From: Paulownia fortunei
Lineage: Eukaryota > Streptophyta > Magnoliopsida > Lamiales > Paulowniaceae
Length of the DNA: 64,000 bases
NCBI GenBank assembly: GCA_019321725.1
Contig: CM033109.1
Location: forward strand, 21,855,993-21,919,992
Direction of reading: 5' to 3'
The position numbers were made by a program, and so were the translations under genes. Below are positions 23,894 through 36,812 of this stretch, one piece after another (positions within the stretch are counted from its first letter, which is position 1; every line of letters begins with the position of its first letter). The notes under the pieces were generated by a model. The model was given only the letters and a program-made list of their open reading frames with translations, did not search any database and was not told where the DNA came from.

Positions 23894-25731
23894 GCAAATT
23901 CAAAGTTTTCTGTTTTGGTTCTGTAAAAATGATAATTGTATGGAAGCACACCAAATCCAAGCATTTATAGCTATGAGAAAGATGACCGTGGAGTTTGGCT
24001 AAAGTTAAGTGAGTTAGCTTATTCTCATGGGAAAAAACAGCTGTTGAGTTCGCTTTTGATTGTTTAATAAAAATACAGACAGACTTGGAGCATGTTCTGC
24101 TTCAGTATTTGGGAAGTAAGTCCATTTGACTAACGAAATACTCTAAGTTAGCGTTTGTACATAATGATTTGAATCTAAGCAGGATTTAACAGAAGAATTT
24201 TAAATGATTCTGTATTAACTAAATTTTAAATTTATAATAACTTAAAAAATAATTTAAAATGAAAGTTTGAGAATTTAAAATCTTTATAACATGATATTAT
24301 CTAAATAAATTATGAATTTAAAATTTTTAGTTCCAAATCCATAAATTCAAACACAGCCAAAACATATCTAAACATATAAGATTTTTCATATTTCAAGCAC
24401 CACATCTAAGGTTTGATTTGGTTTGTTGACTTGATTATTGTTTCTCTTGCTTTATTAAAAAATGAAAACAACTTTCTACTTACATATACATTGTGGAGTA
24501 TTATTGTATATATGTGAAAATTATTTCTTTACTATTCTTGAGCTGTAATGATACTGACTTCATTGTGAGTTTCAATTTGAGAAATTTTAGTTCCATTATC
24601 TGAATTCTTCTCCGAAGGGTTCCCTTCCCGAATGCGTTTTTTTGTTTGAATCTAAAACTTTAGTTCCGATGACAATCACATGGCGATTAAATTATAGTAA
24701 AAAATTTCCATTCTAACAGTTAATACGTGTGAAGACAGAGATTTATTGTGGATGCCCACAGCATCCAACGGTGTGGAAGGAGCCGATAGCAATGCACTGG
24801 TAGCACCTTATGTGCTGATGGTCGTACAACCCTTTCTCAAGGAATAAGCTACTTCAGACTTTGAGATCTGCAAAAGGCTTATATTTGAAACTATCCAAAA
24901 GTCAAACCAGCAATTTTTAAGAATCCACCAATAGATGATGCATCTCTACGTCTGCCCTTCTTCTGTACAACATCGTGTTTCCATTGCTTTGCACTAGAAA
25001 TCCAATTCATATCGCAAATTTACATCACAAGCTTCTTCGTCATACACACTAAATAGAGTACAAAAGATGTTTCAGGGTGGTGTTTACACAAAATTGTCAA
25101 CAGGGTTTGCTGCTTTTCTTGCCAAACGAGTTCCAAAAGTTCTTTTCAGAACTTTCAAAGAATATATCTCGTGGCATGTTTGAGGTATAATAGTGCACCC
25201 TGTGAAATCTACGAAGATTGAAGCTAATATTAACACAGAAAATGCAGATTTGGTGGCTGCATTCTTGCATCGATCTTGATCCAAACTCATGTCAATATTG
25301 ACTTAATGTTAACCGATTCACACGAACAGAGAAATCCAGGCAATACATAGACTAAGTGTGAACTAATCAACACATTCTGCAGAATATATTTCTGGGAGAG
25401 TAAATAGTTATTTATTATGTGACAAATAGTCAGCATTCAGGATTAACATAAGTATTGACCTTTGACAACCATTAAAACTACTTTCATTATATTATATAAT
25501 CTGGAATAGCAAATAACTATAAAGTACTAAAAATATGTACAAAGGAGATATGTTTTAAGACAAGCTGTTAGCGCAAAGAATTTTTGTCAGCTCCGGACCA
25601 ACTTTGAGAAATTGAAGACCTGCAGAAGTGGAATTGGTCACAAATTATAAGCACACATAAGAGGTCTACGAAATTGAAGTATCGTACCATCTGATAATCC
25701 ATTTCATGCACTTAGTCATCTTTTTTCTTTG
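23894..25731. other. Spacer between root-cap gene promoter and PDX2 3' end
   Basis: This 1.8-kb stretch should hold the promoter of the root-cap gene (nearest its start) and the PDX2 3' UTR (nearest 25731). Apart from the MITE-like element at 24150-24357, I see no gene or RNA here. Confidence 0.5.
24150..24357. mobile_element. Small MITE-like element
   Basis: The left end GCGTTTGTACATAATGATTTG and the right end (reverse complement GGCTGTGTTTGAATTTATGG) form an imperfect terminal inverted repeat around about 160 bp of AT-rich DNA. A similar design, with ends GCATTTGGAT and ATCCAAATGCC, recurs at about 45861-46009. It has no coding capacity. This one sits between the root-cap gene and the PDX2 3' end. 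Confidence 0.45.
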
Positions 25732-27171
25732 TTACTGTTGAAATATTGGGAGATCGTACTTAGGTGGCTCAGAGAGGCCTGGACCCTCGGAAGACAAGGA
25801 GGTGCTGCTTGACGCTTCTTGGCTGGTCTCATTCACCATCTTCAAGAAATAACTATGCCTGTACAGGAAAATGTACACAGTGTAGGAACTAAATGCTTAA
25901 AAAAAAAACAAAAAAGAAAAGAAAAATGAAACATTTCACTTTAGAAGCACAAGAAACAGACCATCGGGTGTCAGCAGTCAACTCTGGGTGAAAAGCAGTT
26001 GCTAGCAAGTTTCCCTGCTTTACAGCAACAATCACTTTCTTTTCAGATTCAGCATTTTCCTGAAGCATGATATAGTAATTGATGTTAAAATGAGGTACCA
26101 AGCATCAAAAGTAACTTGATTATAATAGATTGTCATCAGATAATGTATTTTGTATTTGAATGACATTTCGAGGTACTTTAGCTGCAAATTGCAGAAAGAA
26201 TTCATGGACAACACCCACAATCTTCATCAGAATGATACTTTTCCAAGTCAAAATGGCAAGAGAAGCATTATCACAGCAGTTAAAGCAGTTGAATGGTAAC
26301 AGTATACCTCAATGTAACTGTCAACAAGCGTGTATTAGCCAAAAACCTCTTGTATTCAAGGTCAGCACAGCTCTAAGCTAGGCCAGCAAACCCTCCTAGA
26401 CAAGACTGACCTCTAAATATATTTTGTCAACACAAGGTAGCAACAGGCCTTATTCTCAACAAATAGTATGAATATTAACTCCACTCCCACACCTTCTTCA
26501 GAAATTATATCCAAAACCCAAAAAATAAAAAAACAGAGCATTTTATTTGAACTCTTCTATTTGACATTCTAATGCAGCATAATGCATTAGATATCTCACT
26601 TGGATCATTCTTTCAAGGCTGGGATTGTAGACAGGAAGAGGTTAGTTGATTGAAATCCTCTTAAGCTTCGAACAATTTAATTGGGAGGCAAGACCCCATA
26701 TATGTTTGACCATTTTGAAGTGTCCATGTCTAGAACTCTCATTATGAGCTTGTTTCCTTAGAAAATATCTTTTGGAAAATTGAACTTTTCTTTTTAAAGT
26801 ATATTTGGCATAAAATTCTGGGTAACTTCCAACCCCACAAAATAAAAAAAAAAAAAAAAGATAACCTAGATTTGCCACTGCTTCCAGGTCATCACCAAAT
26901 CCATCACATATCCTACTTCTTCAATCATTTGCGCTACAAAAAACTGTTCTTGGAATCTAAATTCTAATGAATACATCAGAGGCAGTTGTGCAGACTAAGG
27001 GGGAAGGTTTACTATTGCACTACATGAAAGCAATGGCGAAATCAGGATTCTATCACCATGGGTAATAGATATAAATTATATAAAGTAGAATTCATATATA
27101 CTTATATTTGTATATGTATATATGTATACTAATACTATAAAGTAGAAATTATATATAATTATATATGTATG

Positions 27172-27202
<31 letters not shown>

Positions 27203-30200
27203 ACTTATATTTACAAGGCAAAAGAAGTGCAATACTATCAATCTAAATGATTGCCAATACCAAAGACAGATAATGAGTTGCGTTTATGAGTAATAACTAA
27301 GTTAAAGCTCACTAGCATTCCCAATAAATCAACACAACGTAAAAAACAATAAATTATATACAATAAGGTGAGATTAAGAGGACAAATTCCCATCAATACA
27401 TTATCAAATGTCAATAGATGAAGTTACTAAAAATATATAAATAATTACTTAAAAGTTGAACAAAAGCTTAAGAACTAGGAGCTGAGGGTTACTTATATAC
27501 ACAGTCTAAGCATAGAAGTGTAAACAAAATTTTCAATTGTTAAAAGTATCACCTGAAAAATTAAACATTCTCTTACGTTTAAGTTATTGTGATCAGGTGC
27601 TTAGTAGTGCACCCAAAACAATGATATGTTCTTTGCACAAATTCGGGAAGCACTCATTTTTCTCAAGGCCATTATGACAACAATCATTGATTTGAACTTT
27701 TGAGTTTTATTTGTTCAGGTCTCTTCCTAAGTACAGTTTTGTTCGCTTATAGTAGACCATAACGCAGTTTCTTACCAGTATAAATATATACGCATATATA
27801 TACATACTGCCTCTGCATGAAAGAATAACAAATAAGAAGACAAATAACGCTTAAATAAAAGGTATCACATGAAAAATTAAACATTCTCTTACCTTGAAAA
27901 CATTGTAAGTCAGGTGCCTAGTAGTGCACCCAAAACAATGATATTCTTTGCAAAAATTCGGGAAGCACTTATTCTCTCAAGGCCACTATGACAACAATCA
28001 CTTATTTGAACTTTAAGTTTTATTTGTTTAGGTCTCTGCCTATCTGCGGTTTTGTTCACTTAAAGTAGACCACAACCCACTTTCTTACTATTACAATATA
28101 CATATATATATATATATGCATACTGCCTCTGCATGAAAGAATAACGAAGAAGAAGACAAAGCACACTCAAACAAAATACCATCAGAAAAAAAAATAAAAG
28201 CGATATGCCATTTGTTCTTATGAGAGAGAGCAAAAGAGAAAATAGATGAGGTTTTTGAAGAGGTTTAATTCAGTAATTCTGATCATACCATGTGTAACAA
28301 AACGCACATAACAGAAAATTAAAAAGTCGTATCCCCACCCCACCACCCTCACCAAAAATATGGGAAAACAATGACAAGAGCAAAATCAGCATTGAAGTGG
28401 CAAATAGATTTTTTAGACAACATGAGGCATGAAAAATGTGGTGTCGCACCCAAAAAGATGAAGATACAGACGTCCTGGTATGCTAAAAGGTTTATCAACT
28501 TGTTTTTTATCCATAAAGATCAATTAAGTTTTCAAGAGTCTGATGCAAAAAAAATAAATAAAATAATAATAATAATAATAGAGAACATAATGAAAATGCT
28601 CTGGCATTCAATATATATAACAATAGTGAAGCAGAATCATCAATTCAAGTGATGAATATGTTATTAAAACTGACAAATGAATCTATAAGAAACAAAGAAA
28701 AGATCATATAGGATAAATAATTAGCAGAATAATTTGCCAACAAGAGAATAGGTAAAAATTGACCTCTAGACTTTCAACAGCCGGATCAGATTTAGTAGTT
28801 TTGTCGGATGGAGCAGGAACTTCTGCCAACACTTGTACTTCTGGACCTACTTCAAGAATTCCAGGGGCACGAATAAACACACCACGGAAGCTTGGAGGAC
28901 CTCCTTCTTTGGCCACAATCTCGGGAACAGAAAGCTCAGCCTCAAAGCTTTGAATCTGACACAGCATATTCATTTACATAACAGAATAAATAAGTGTTGT
29001 CAAAAGTGTTGAGGGGGAAGGAAGCATTAATGAGCATTTGAGACATGTATGGATCATCCTATTGGTGAAAAAGTATCCCTCCATTACATTATGGCATATT
29101 TCTTTGCTCTCCAGGATGTTGCCGAAGAATTTCCACTTTTGCCAGAGCAAAATCCATTCTCATTTTCAAAAGTAATGAATAATTCAATTGAGAACATAAA
29201 TATACTTTGTCTCACTTAGGCTTGAGATCCGAAAAGCAATTTGTAGCCCCACTTTAGAACATGATTTTTCATAAACAGTTGTAAGTCAGAAATAAATAAC
29301 TATGTTAACCCAAACCCCACACATAATTGAAACAAAGATGGTATATTATTCAACCAATCAGGCTCATGTTAAACCATTTTCAAAAATTTCTGAGAAGAGA
29401 AAACCTAAAAAAACATTTTTTCATTAGAATTTTAATCATAAGCAAGAGGAAAACTAAAATAACAATTCATAAGCACTAAACTATCAAGCACCATTTGCTC
29501 GCACACAGTCATATCAGCCTTATACTGAGAATTGCAACAATGTGCTTGCAACTGAGAGCTATTCTTGACTCTTTGGAGAGGGTGGGTGTTAGGCCAAGCT
29601 CATAAGCTCTACAAGATGTTTGAAAGTTCATACGATGTTTGAAAGTTTATAAGATATCCTAAGTGTTTGGTAGGAAGAGCTTATAAGTCTCCAACATGAG
29701 ATATTAGTATCTTTAAAAATAGTAAGGAGCTTAAGATCTTAACAGATTCCTTTAGTTTGATGATATTAACTTACAAAATTGTCATTACAAACATCTTATA
29801 ATCCCAATGATTTTATTTTATCCAAAAACTTCAAAAGTTTATTTTTAAAGTAATATATTATAAGCTCCAAAAACATCTTATAAGATGTTTCAAATAAACT
29901 TCGCAAAAACCCTCTTAGTCACATGTGGAACTCAAGAAAACGTTACTCATATAATACCTGACTGCCAAAGAAGTTTCGATGAACCATACAATCAAGGCCA
30001 CCTATAAGTTCCTGTCCGCCAGTTTTTTGCCCTGAAAGAAATTTGCCATTAATTTCAAAACCAAAACACTAGAAGACATCTTATTCCTAAATTTGTATAG
30101 GGCATAATAGAAGAGTGATTTAGAAGAGTTTCAGAAGTACTGGTGCCAATGGAAATTGGATTAAGTGTTCATTTTTATAGAAGAAGTGTGAAATTTCTCA

Positions 30201-31728
30201 TAAAAGAAGTGTGAAGTTTCTCAGCCAGTGACATAAAAATGATAAAAAGTAATACTTACCAGTTGCTTTGTCAGCCAGAAAAATAAGCCCAGCACAGGTT
30301 CCCCAAACCGGTTTTCCCATTTTTACAAAATCTCGCAATGCGGGAAACTGCATTGTAACAAAATTGAGCACGACAACATGTCATCTCTACTGATACATAC
30401 ATAACATGACACTGGAGTAAAAGTTACAATATATCTTTGAATTCCAACAGAAAGTGGACAAATTTAGTCACCAGACATGCAGATTTCATATTCCATAAAA
30501 GCGTCATAATTTGAAAATAGTAAGATAGTATATGATGATGCGGACCATTTTTGCACAGTATATTGATAATAAAAAAAAATTATTCAGCCAATACCAGTCA
30601 AAGAATTCAAGTATCGTGAATATTGTGCATGTAACAGCCACTAATGATCTGGTTAAGCATTTCAATTTCCTCAATGTTCATAATAAGGCATAACCTAAAA
30701 CTTTAAGCTTCCTTGTTGAAAAATTCAAGCCCAAGTTTCTGCATGTGAAACAAAGCCTTTCCCCTTTGCAGGTGGAGTTCCCTTTATTGTCAGTCAATGC
30801 TGCTATACCTTCCAACGTTGTTCATTCTCTCTGTGTCAAGAGCCAATACTCTTGACAAAATAATAGGGACTTCCTGTGACGTTATATAGATGGGAGAAGG
30901 AAATATGCTATAGGGTGAAAAGAATCTAATGCAAGGAAAATGGCAACAGCCTTGGAATTGGAAGTTGTGAAATTCATAATGCACTCTCTTCTAAACATTG
31001 AAAAGATGATGAATCCTTTTGGTCAAAAATCTTAGAGTTAAGCACCACGAAAATTGTAGAAAAAGCTCTATGAGCAAAGGAACACTTCATATCTCAAATA
31101 GAGCACCGCCAGAGGACAGGATAGCCATTGAAAAGAAGCCACATGATTCTAAGAAAAAGGTAGGCATTTCTTTTTGGTTTTAAGGACCCTTGAGAGTTTT
31201 AATTGACTTCTCTTTCCAACAGAGTGATTTTTGTCTTAAAGTTAGTGATTGTTGGACTAGCACCTATTGGGATTATTATCCTTCCGGACTTCGTTAAGAA
31301 CCTGTATCAAGGCCACTTCAGTTACTACTATTTATCATGATGATTTTGTGACTAGGAAGTGAAGTGTCTAAAACAAACTTCATCCAAACAAGCATATAAA
31401 ATTTCTGTGGATCCCCTTAGAACTGGATAGGAGTGCCTAAGCCACATACAGAAGTAAACACTCCTCTATAGAGCTTCTCTTGAAAGAATTACCATAAAGG
31501 ACTTCCTATGCTCCTGGCATTTGGTGAACTCTTCAGCATGTGATATATGTCGAACCTCTTTCGGAACCAACCTTGCACACACTAAGGGACTTCCCTCAAT
31601 GCCCTTTGGCTTCAGGGAACTCCTCCTAGTCCCTTAGTCTCGTTCCTTGGTGAGGCAGAGGAATTTAGTTCCCTGCATTCAGTGGGCTCTTCTATTTCCC
31701 TTGGGCCTTTATGGTCTCTTTGGCACTT

Positions 31729-31764
<36 letters not shown>

Positions 31765-32772
31765 TGAACCTCCTTGCCATAAAACTGAATACATTAAATT
31801 TTAAATATCACGAGTATCCAAATGATCATCTGCATTGAAGCTAATGGGTCTACCTGGCACTTAAAACTTAATTTTGGGGTTGAAACCATTCCTCCCTCAG
31901 GACGCTCATCTCACTCCCATCCCCACATCTAAACACACACAAAAAAAAAAGTGGAATCTTGTTCTCAAATACCGCTGGTTCTTCCAAGGGCAGGCAAGAT
32001 TTAGCAGGGTGAGGTTATTTCCAGTGGTTTATGGATAACCCAAATGGAAAAAATCTTGCTTCACAAAGGATTTAACAAGTATTATTGCAGAATAGCTGGA
32101 AGCAAATGTCTGCGCCGGAGTTGATGCTCAACGATCTGGCTTTTGCCAAATATTATTGCCATGTTTAAGCCATTAATTGCAGATTGCAGGTCATTGCTCT
32201 AGTTTACCAGGACTTTTCTATTGCAAACAATGTTGGCTGACCGCTGACGCTCAAAGCTCAGCTTAGCCAATAGTCTAAACTCTTTACTCTCTCCAAACCT
32301 GAGTTAATCAAATTCTTACATTTTCAATTAACAAAAGATACACTACAAACACATAAATGTTAGCCCAAACTTCTCAAAAATTAAAAAAACATAACTCACA
32401 GCTTTCCATATTTCTTGATTAAGTGCCTTTCTGTGGATGTGTAAAAAGAACAGAAAGCAGAACCAAAAAACTTACGAGGTTATGATATTCCGCAAGCTTA
32501 GCCATGGTGGTGCTCTCCCCGCCAGGGATAATGAGGGCCTTCACGCTTTGCAGCTGCTCCGGCTTCCTTATCTCCACGCCCTTCACTCCCAGCCTTTTCA
32601 ACGCTGCAACACCAATTCACACACACACCCATTACTCGCATACATGCAAAAGTATCTCATACACACGGGTACGTAAATATATGCGCACAGAATCGAAAGA
32701 TGGGCTAGTGACTAAAAAACCTGCAATGTGTTCGTTGAAAGATCCCTGTAAGGCAAGAACGCCCACCGCCAT
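25732..32772 (-). CDS. PDX2: PDX2, glutaminase subunit of pyridoxal 5'-phosphate synthase
   Basis: Class I glutamine amidotransferase that hydrolyses glutamine and passes ammonia to PDX1, which makes pyridoxal 5'-phosphate (vitamin B6). Exons in transcript order: 32721-32772, 32476-32603, 30260-30347, 29958-30031, 28764-28955, 25962-26059, 25732-25858. All junctions are GT-AG and total 759 nt, giving 252 aa (Arabidopsis PDX2 is about 255). It starts [17 protein letters not shown], then has [19 protein letters not shown], the nucleophile Cys78 in VWGTCAGL, and His202/Glu204 in [10 protein letters not shown], completing the triad. It ends [11 protein letters not shown] site II-like GGCCCA lies at about 32989, upstream of the start. 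Introns are large (intron 2 is 2.1 kb, intron 5 is 2.7 kb) and hold inserted or duplicated DNA. No plastid signal is seen, fitting the cytosolic enzyme. Confidence 0.95.
27106..27203. repeat. AT-rich / (GT)n microsatellite cluster in PDX2 intron 5
   Basis: Interrupted TATATG, ATATAT and TGTGTGTGTGTGTGTG tracts lie side by side in intron DNA. They are probably length-polymorphic. Confidence 0.7.
27541..28175. repeat. Tandem duplication of about 315 bp in PDX2 intron 5
   Basis: Two adjacent copies, about 27541-27856 and 27857-28175, share long blocks in the same order: AAAAATTAAACATTCTCTTA, AGTAGTGCACCCAAAACAAT, ATTCGGGAAGCACT, and ACTGCCTCTGCATGAAAGAA. Scattered substitutions and small indels separate them, and an AT-dinucleotide tract in each differs in length. 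It lies wholly within an intron and is not coding. Confidence 0.9.
29575..29930. mobile_element. hAT-type MITE-like insertion in PDX2 intron 4
   Basis: The left part contains GAGGGTGGGTGTTAGGCC then AAGCTCATAAGCTC. The right part contains ATAAGCTCC, CATCTTATAAGATG and CAAAAACCCTC. The GAGGGT/ACCCTC ends and internal AGCTTATAAG motifs resemble the widespread plant non-autonomous elements with NAGGGTGTTTGG-like termini. Exact ends and the target duplication are not fixed. Confidence 0.4.
31727..31761. repeat. (AT)n microsatellite in PDX2 intron 2
   Basis: An uninterrupted run of about 16 AT units lies within the 2.1-kb intron between exons 2 and 3. Confidence 0.85.
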
Positions 32773-33102
32773 TGTTACCGCCCACACAAACAGGTACAAG
32801 CCGCAAAAGTATTAAGTACTACTCCAGGCGAGGGAAAAATGAAGAATCGTGTCAGACTCTGCTTCACGTAATGGAGTGGTAGATAAACTGGGAGACAAAA
32901 TGCCTCTTGATTTCCAGGTCCGCCGCCAGGACAAGCTTGGGACCCAGGAACCCACTCCATGTGCGGCTCGGAACCAGGTTTTACTTTAGGCCCATCATTT
33001 AACCTGGTTTGTTCCTGGGCTGAGTCCGCTTTAATGTGGGCTGAGATTAAAAAATAAAATAAAAAAATTACCACATTCAGCTCTCCATGGTTAACAGTGT
33101 GT

Positions 33103-33449
33103 AGGGTGAGTTTGGTGTAACTTTTGAAAAATTAATTCCACAAGAATTGATTTAAGACTTTTAGTGCAATTGATTCTCACACAAAATTGATTTTTAAATA
33201 AATAGTTTTTATGAAATTGATTTTGAATATTTAGTTTTATAAAATTGTGGTTGACCAAAAGCCCTAATTTTTTGTTTTTGTACAACTAGTTTGAGCAATC
33301 CAAAAATTATATTTTATTTTGATAATTAAAAATAGCTTTATTAATCATGATAAATCAAAATTATTAAGATTTGGGTTGCGAAAATATTTTCACAGTAGAA
33401 GTTCAAAAGTGATTTTGAGAAAACTCAATTGACAGCTCAAACTCACCTG
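33103..33449. mobile_element. MITE-like element, family shared with 52345
   Basis: The left end GGGTGAGTTTGGTGTAACTT and the right end (reverse complement GGTGAGTTTGAGCTGTCAAT) share GGTGAGTTTG as an inverted terminus. The interior is AT-rich with repeated AAATTGATTTT words. A related left end, GGGCGAGTTTGGTCATTTTT, occurs at 52350, also followed by GAAAAATTGATTC-like sequence, so at least two members lie in the window. Confidence 0.5.
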
Positions 33450-36167
33450 TTTCATAATCCAAAAAAAAATAAAAAATAAAAATAGATCGCCCATCTAAAA
33501 TTTGAATATCAAAAGTCATTTTAGAAATTTGGAAGTAAAATAATAAAATTAAGACTATGATATAGAATGGTCAACTTAACTTTTTGAGGGTGACAAAAAA
33601 TATATCCTATTTTTAAATAACAACATATTACGTATAGATTATATCAGATAATGTGTTTTAAGTAGAAAATACATGAAATTTGTAATTTTTAAAAAATTTC
33701 TGTCAACAACAATGCTTTAAGTTCTTTAAACTTTCTCATTATAACATATTATATTATAAGATATTTCAGTTCTTGTTTCATTTTATCAGAGTTAAATTTT
33801 CTCTTTTTCAACTTAACTAAATAACTTTAAATTAATATCATTTTGTTCTTGGGCAAAATAGTATTTAACTAGCAACAAATCTAAATGATATATCAAGAAT
33901 TAGAAATATATTTATTCAATTGTCAAATAGATTTGTCTTTTCATATACTTTCCCACTCATTTCCATTGAAAGAAATCATTATCTAACTTTATATAGCAAA
34001 TGGCGGCATTAAATGACTAATATTTGATTTGACAGATGTCAATTTCAAAAAAGCTAAGGTTGAAAAGACTCACAATCCATATTAAGCTACACAAAAATCA
34101 GATATATATTTATGTAATTTATGTTGATTTATTTCTTTCAATTTATCATCAATTCTAATTTAATATTTCTTCTCACTCACGGCCGACATTCAATGTGAAT
34201 TGCAAGATTTATGCTCAATTCCACCTTTGATTGTCGTTAGAGTAAATCATGCTCTAACTCTAAGAATCGCTGTGAGAAATGAGATTATTATTTGTACAAT
34301 GCATCATTGAATTATTTAAATTATATTAATATTTTATTTTATAAAAGTATTATATATACATTTGATAACTCAAAATTCCACTTAAATTATTTCATTTAAT
34401 AAGTTTTTTATTATTTTTTTTTTTTTCAAAAAATCCCAAGCGGACAACATGAAATCTCCCGATGACATGAACTTTACTGTTTTAAAAATTCAACATAAAT
34501 ATTTATTCATTGTTTTCTATAAAAAAAAAAAGGTAATAAAAAAAAAGGTCATGTCAAGCTCTTTGGAGAGAGTTGCCATGTATATTGGTCAACCCATTCT
34601 ACGACTCTTATTCATACACTTTGAAAACGTTTACAAAGTATTTATCTTTTTTTTTTATTATTTATATTTTGAATCCTAATTTAATATTATATTTTATATT
34701 ACACGTTAAATGTAAAATAGTTTTTAACATATCCTCCCAAAAAACGTGCATAAAAAATAGTCCTACTTGTGGTGCGTGAGCAATCATCTTTACTCAAAAT
34801 TTATTAATTACATCGTCTACCATGACTTTAAATTAATCTCATGTTTATCCACAACATAGTATCCAATATTATCTACATATACTACCTTCTTACCGGACAG
34901 AAAATGTGTAATATGATATGAGATTCTGATTATATTAGAGCATTACTGTCAAGAAACGAGAACATAATAGTTATTACAAGAAATAAAATGTGCCAAATTT
35001 TTTGCTTGATCAGCTCCATGGTCAAGCCATTTGTTAAGTGTTACAACCTCAACTAATGATAATTTACTCAAAAAGATGAAATAAGTGTAAGGATTTATTT
35101 TTAAAAGTTTAGACCATGGAGAATATAGTAGTGCAAGGAGTTTGAATTATGGGGTGCATGTGAAATGTATTCAATTTTTAAAATATGTATAATAAAGTTA
35201 GTTTGTTTATTTTGAAGGTGAGATAACAAGTAATTTTGTGGAGTCCTTATCGTAATAAAATGAGGAGTTGTGAGAGTGGTGGGATTGGAGTCCACACCCA
35301 CTCATATGCTTACATTGTAAAGGAAGTTTTAGAGCCCACTTTATTCAGCGTGTGATGGAATGGCTCGACCACAACTTTGTGACGTGGCAGATTCATCATA
35401 AGTGGCGTCCGCGTGACGTGACAATATGTGTTTGAGCGTTGAGGGGATGTGACCGTATATATGGGTGCTGATGAGGTGCGAGTGAAAATCTATAAATAAT
35501 TTTTATAACTGATGGGGTGTGAATGATTAGATACACTCGTCCGATTGGAAGAGGTAAATGGTATGATTGTAGTCCTTCATAGAGAGATATGATATAAATC
35601 ACTCAATCGTAATTTGAGATACGATATTATAAAGATTGATTCAAATCAAATAATATGATCACTCGTAATTGCACACCTAAAATCCTATGAATAAAACCCT
35701 CATTCTATTTAAATTATTCAATTTTTACAATATTCTTTGAACAATTATAGAATACCAGTATATAAGATGAAATCTTATATTTACTTAGTGCATACATCAC
35801 TTCATTTTTTAAAAATTATAAATCTCCTTTCAATATACAACCAACATTTCAACTCCAACAAATTGATAATCCTTGCGACACATCATGATTTAAGCCATTT
35901 ATTAACAATAACAATCTCAACAGTCATTCTCTCAAAAAAAATTTTTTTTTTGAATCAATATGCTAATATTTCTTCAACAATTCTCAAAAACCACAGTAGT
36001 TATCTCAAAAACTATAGTAATGCTATTGTGACCTACATTTTAAATATTCAACGATAAATCATCCCTATAACTTATCATGATCTCTATATCTAAACCCGAT
36101 TATTAATTTGCCAAAAAAGATCATAAGACTTTGATCCATTGATTAACAATACCTTCAATTTTGTGGG

Positions 36168-36195
36168 CTTGTCTTGTCTCCCTAGGCAAGACAAG
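36168..36195. repeat. Perfect 9-bp hairpin
   Basis: CTTGTCTTG, a 10-nt loop, then CAAGACAAG. It lies in AT-rich intergenic DNA upstream of the GRIK promoter, between two copies of AAGACTTTGAT (about 36126 and 36213). It may be part of a small foldback element. Confidence 0.6.
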
Positions 36196-36673
36196 GGTGT
36201 TTTAGGACACAAGACTTTGATTTACTTACCTGGAGATTTTTTTTTTGTTTGGCAATAGTGGAAAAAATGGTAGAGCCTGTCAGAACGTCAAAAAGGGCCT
36301 GAAAAGGATAGGAAACTGTTTTCCTTCTAAAAAATCAATGTACCTACAATTCTAACTGCCAAAATATTTCCCCATTAAGAGGATTATTTATTTTAGATGT
36401 TATTCTTAATTTATAAACATATAGTATAATTTTTATAAAATAAAATATTTAATCTTAATTTATATACCGAATATATTGTATAATTGGTGTAACATAAATA
36501 ATATTATTCATGTTTTCATACCTCCGCGAACCCAACCCAACCCCCACGCGGCCCATCTAATTTCCAGCGGAAAACCTTTTCCCTCCCTTACCTGAATTTT
36601 CTATTCCATCCATAATCATCCAAACCAATCACTCCATTTTTTTTATATATAAAATATTATATATATATGTATA

Positions 36674-36812
36674 TATTTATATAGGAGTATAATACCAATT
36701 TACAAACACCTAAACTCTATTTTACCAATCCAAAACAAATTCATTCCCTCACACATCAATTTCCATCCTAAATTTTCTCTCCGTGCATCTCTCTCTCTCT
36801 CTCTCTCTCCGC
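36674..36812 (+). promoter_or_regulatory. Probable GRIK core promoter and CT-rich leader
   Basis: A TATTTATATAGG segment (about 36674-36685) is followed by a pyrimidine-rich leader with an uninterrupted (CT)n run at about 36788-36810, typical of plant 5' UTRs. A leader intron is plausible: donor CAG|GTAAAA at 37031 and acceptor CTTCAG at 37812. Both are inferred from consensus only. Confidence 0.4.

Larger units (their letters stand above)
32773..36640. other. Divergent intergenic region between PDX2 and GRIK
   Basis: PDX2 (-) and GRIK (+) are head-to-head, so both promoters lie here. The PDX2-proximal 300 bp is GC-richer and holds an imperfect inverted repeat (AACCAGGTT ... AACCTGG, about 32970-33011) around a site II-like GGCCCA. 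A MITE-like element lies at 33103-33449. The remainder is AT-rich with no supported gene. TGACGTGGCA near 35380 is an ACGT-core element of unknown relevance. Confidence 0.5.

Noticed and set aside
23543..24002. Plus-strand open frames rich in Ala/Ile or Pro/Leu across the root-cap gene
   Set aside because: They are by-products of the hexanucleotide array, which leaves every frame open. They lack any domain, and the minus strand encodes a known family.
35737..36057. 106-codon open frame near the GRIK promoter
   Set aside because: Composition is Ile/Asn/Tyr-rich as expected from AT-rich noise. No family features and no conserved motif.
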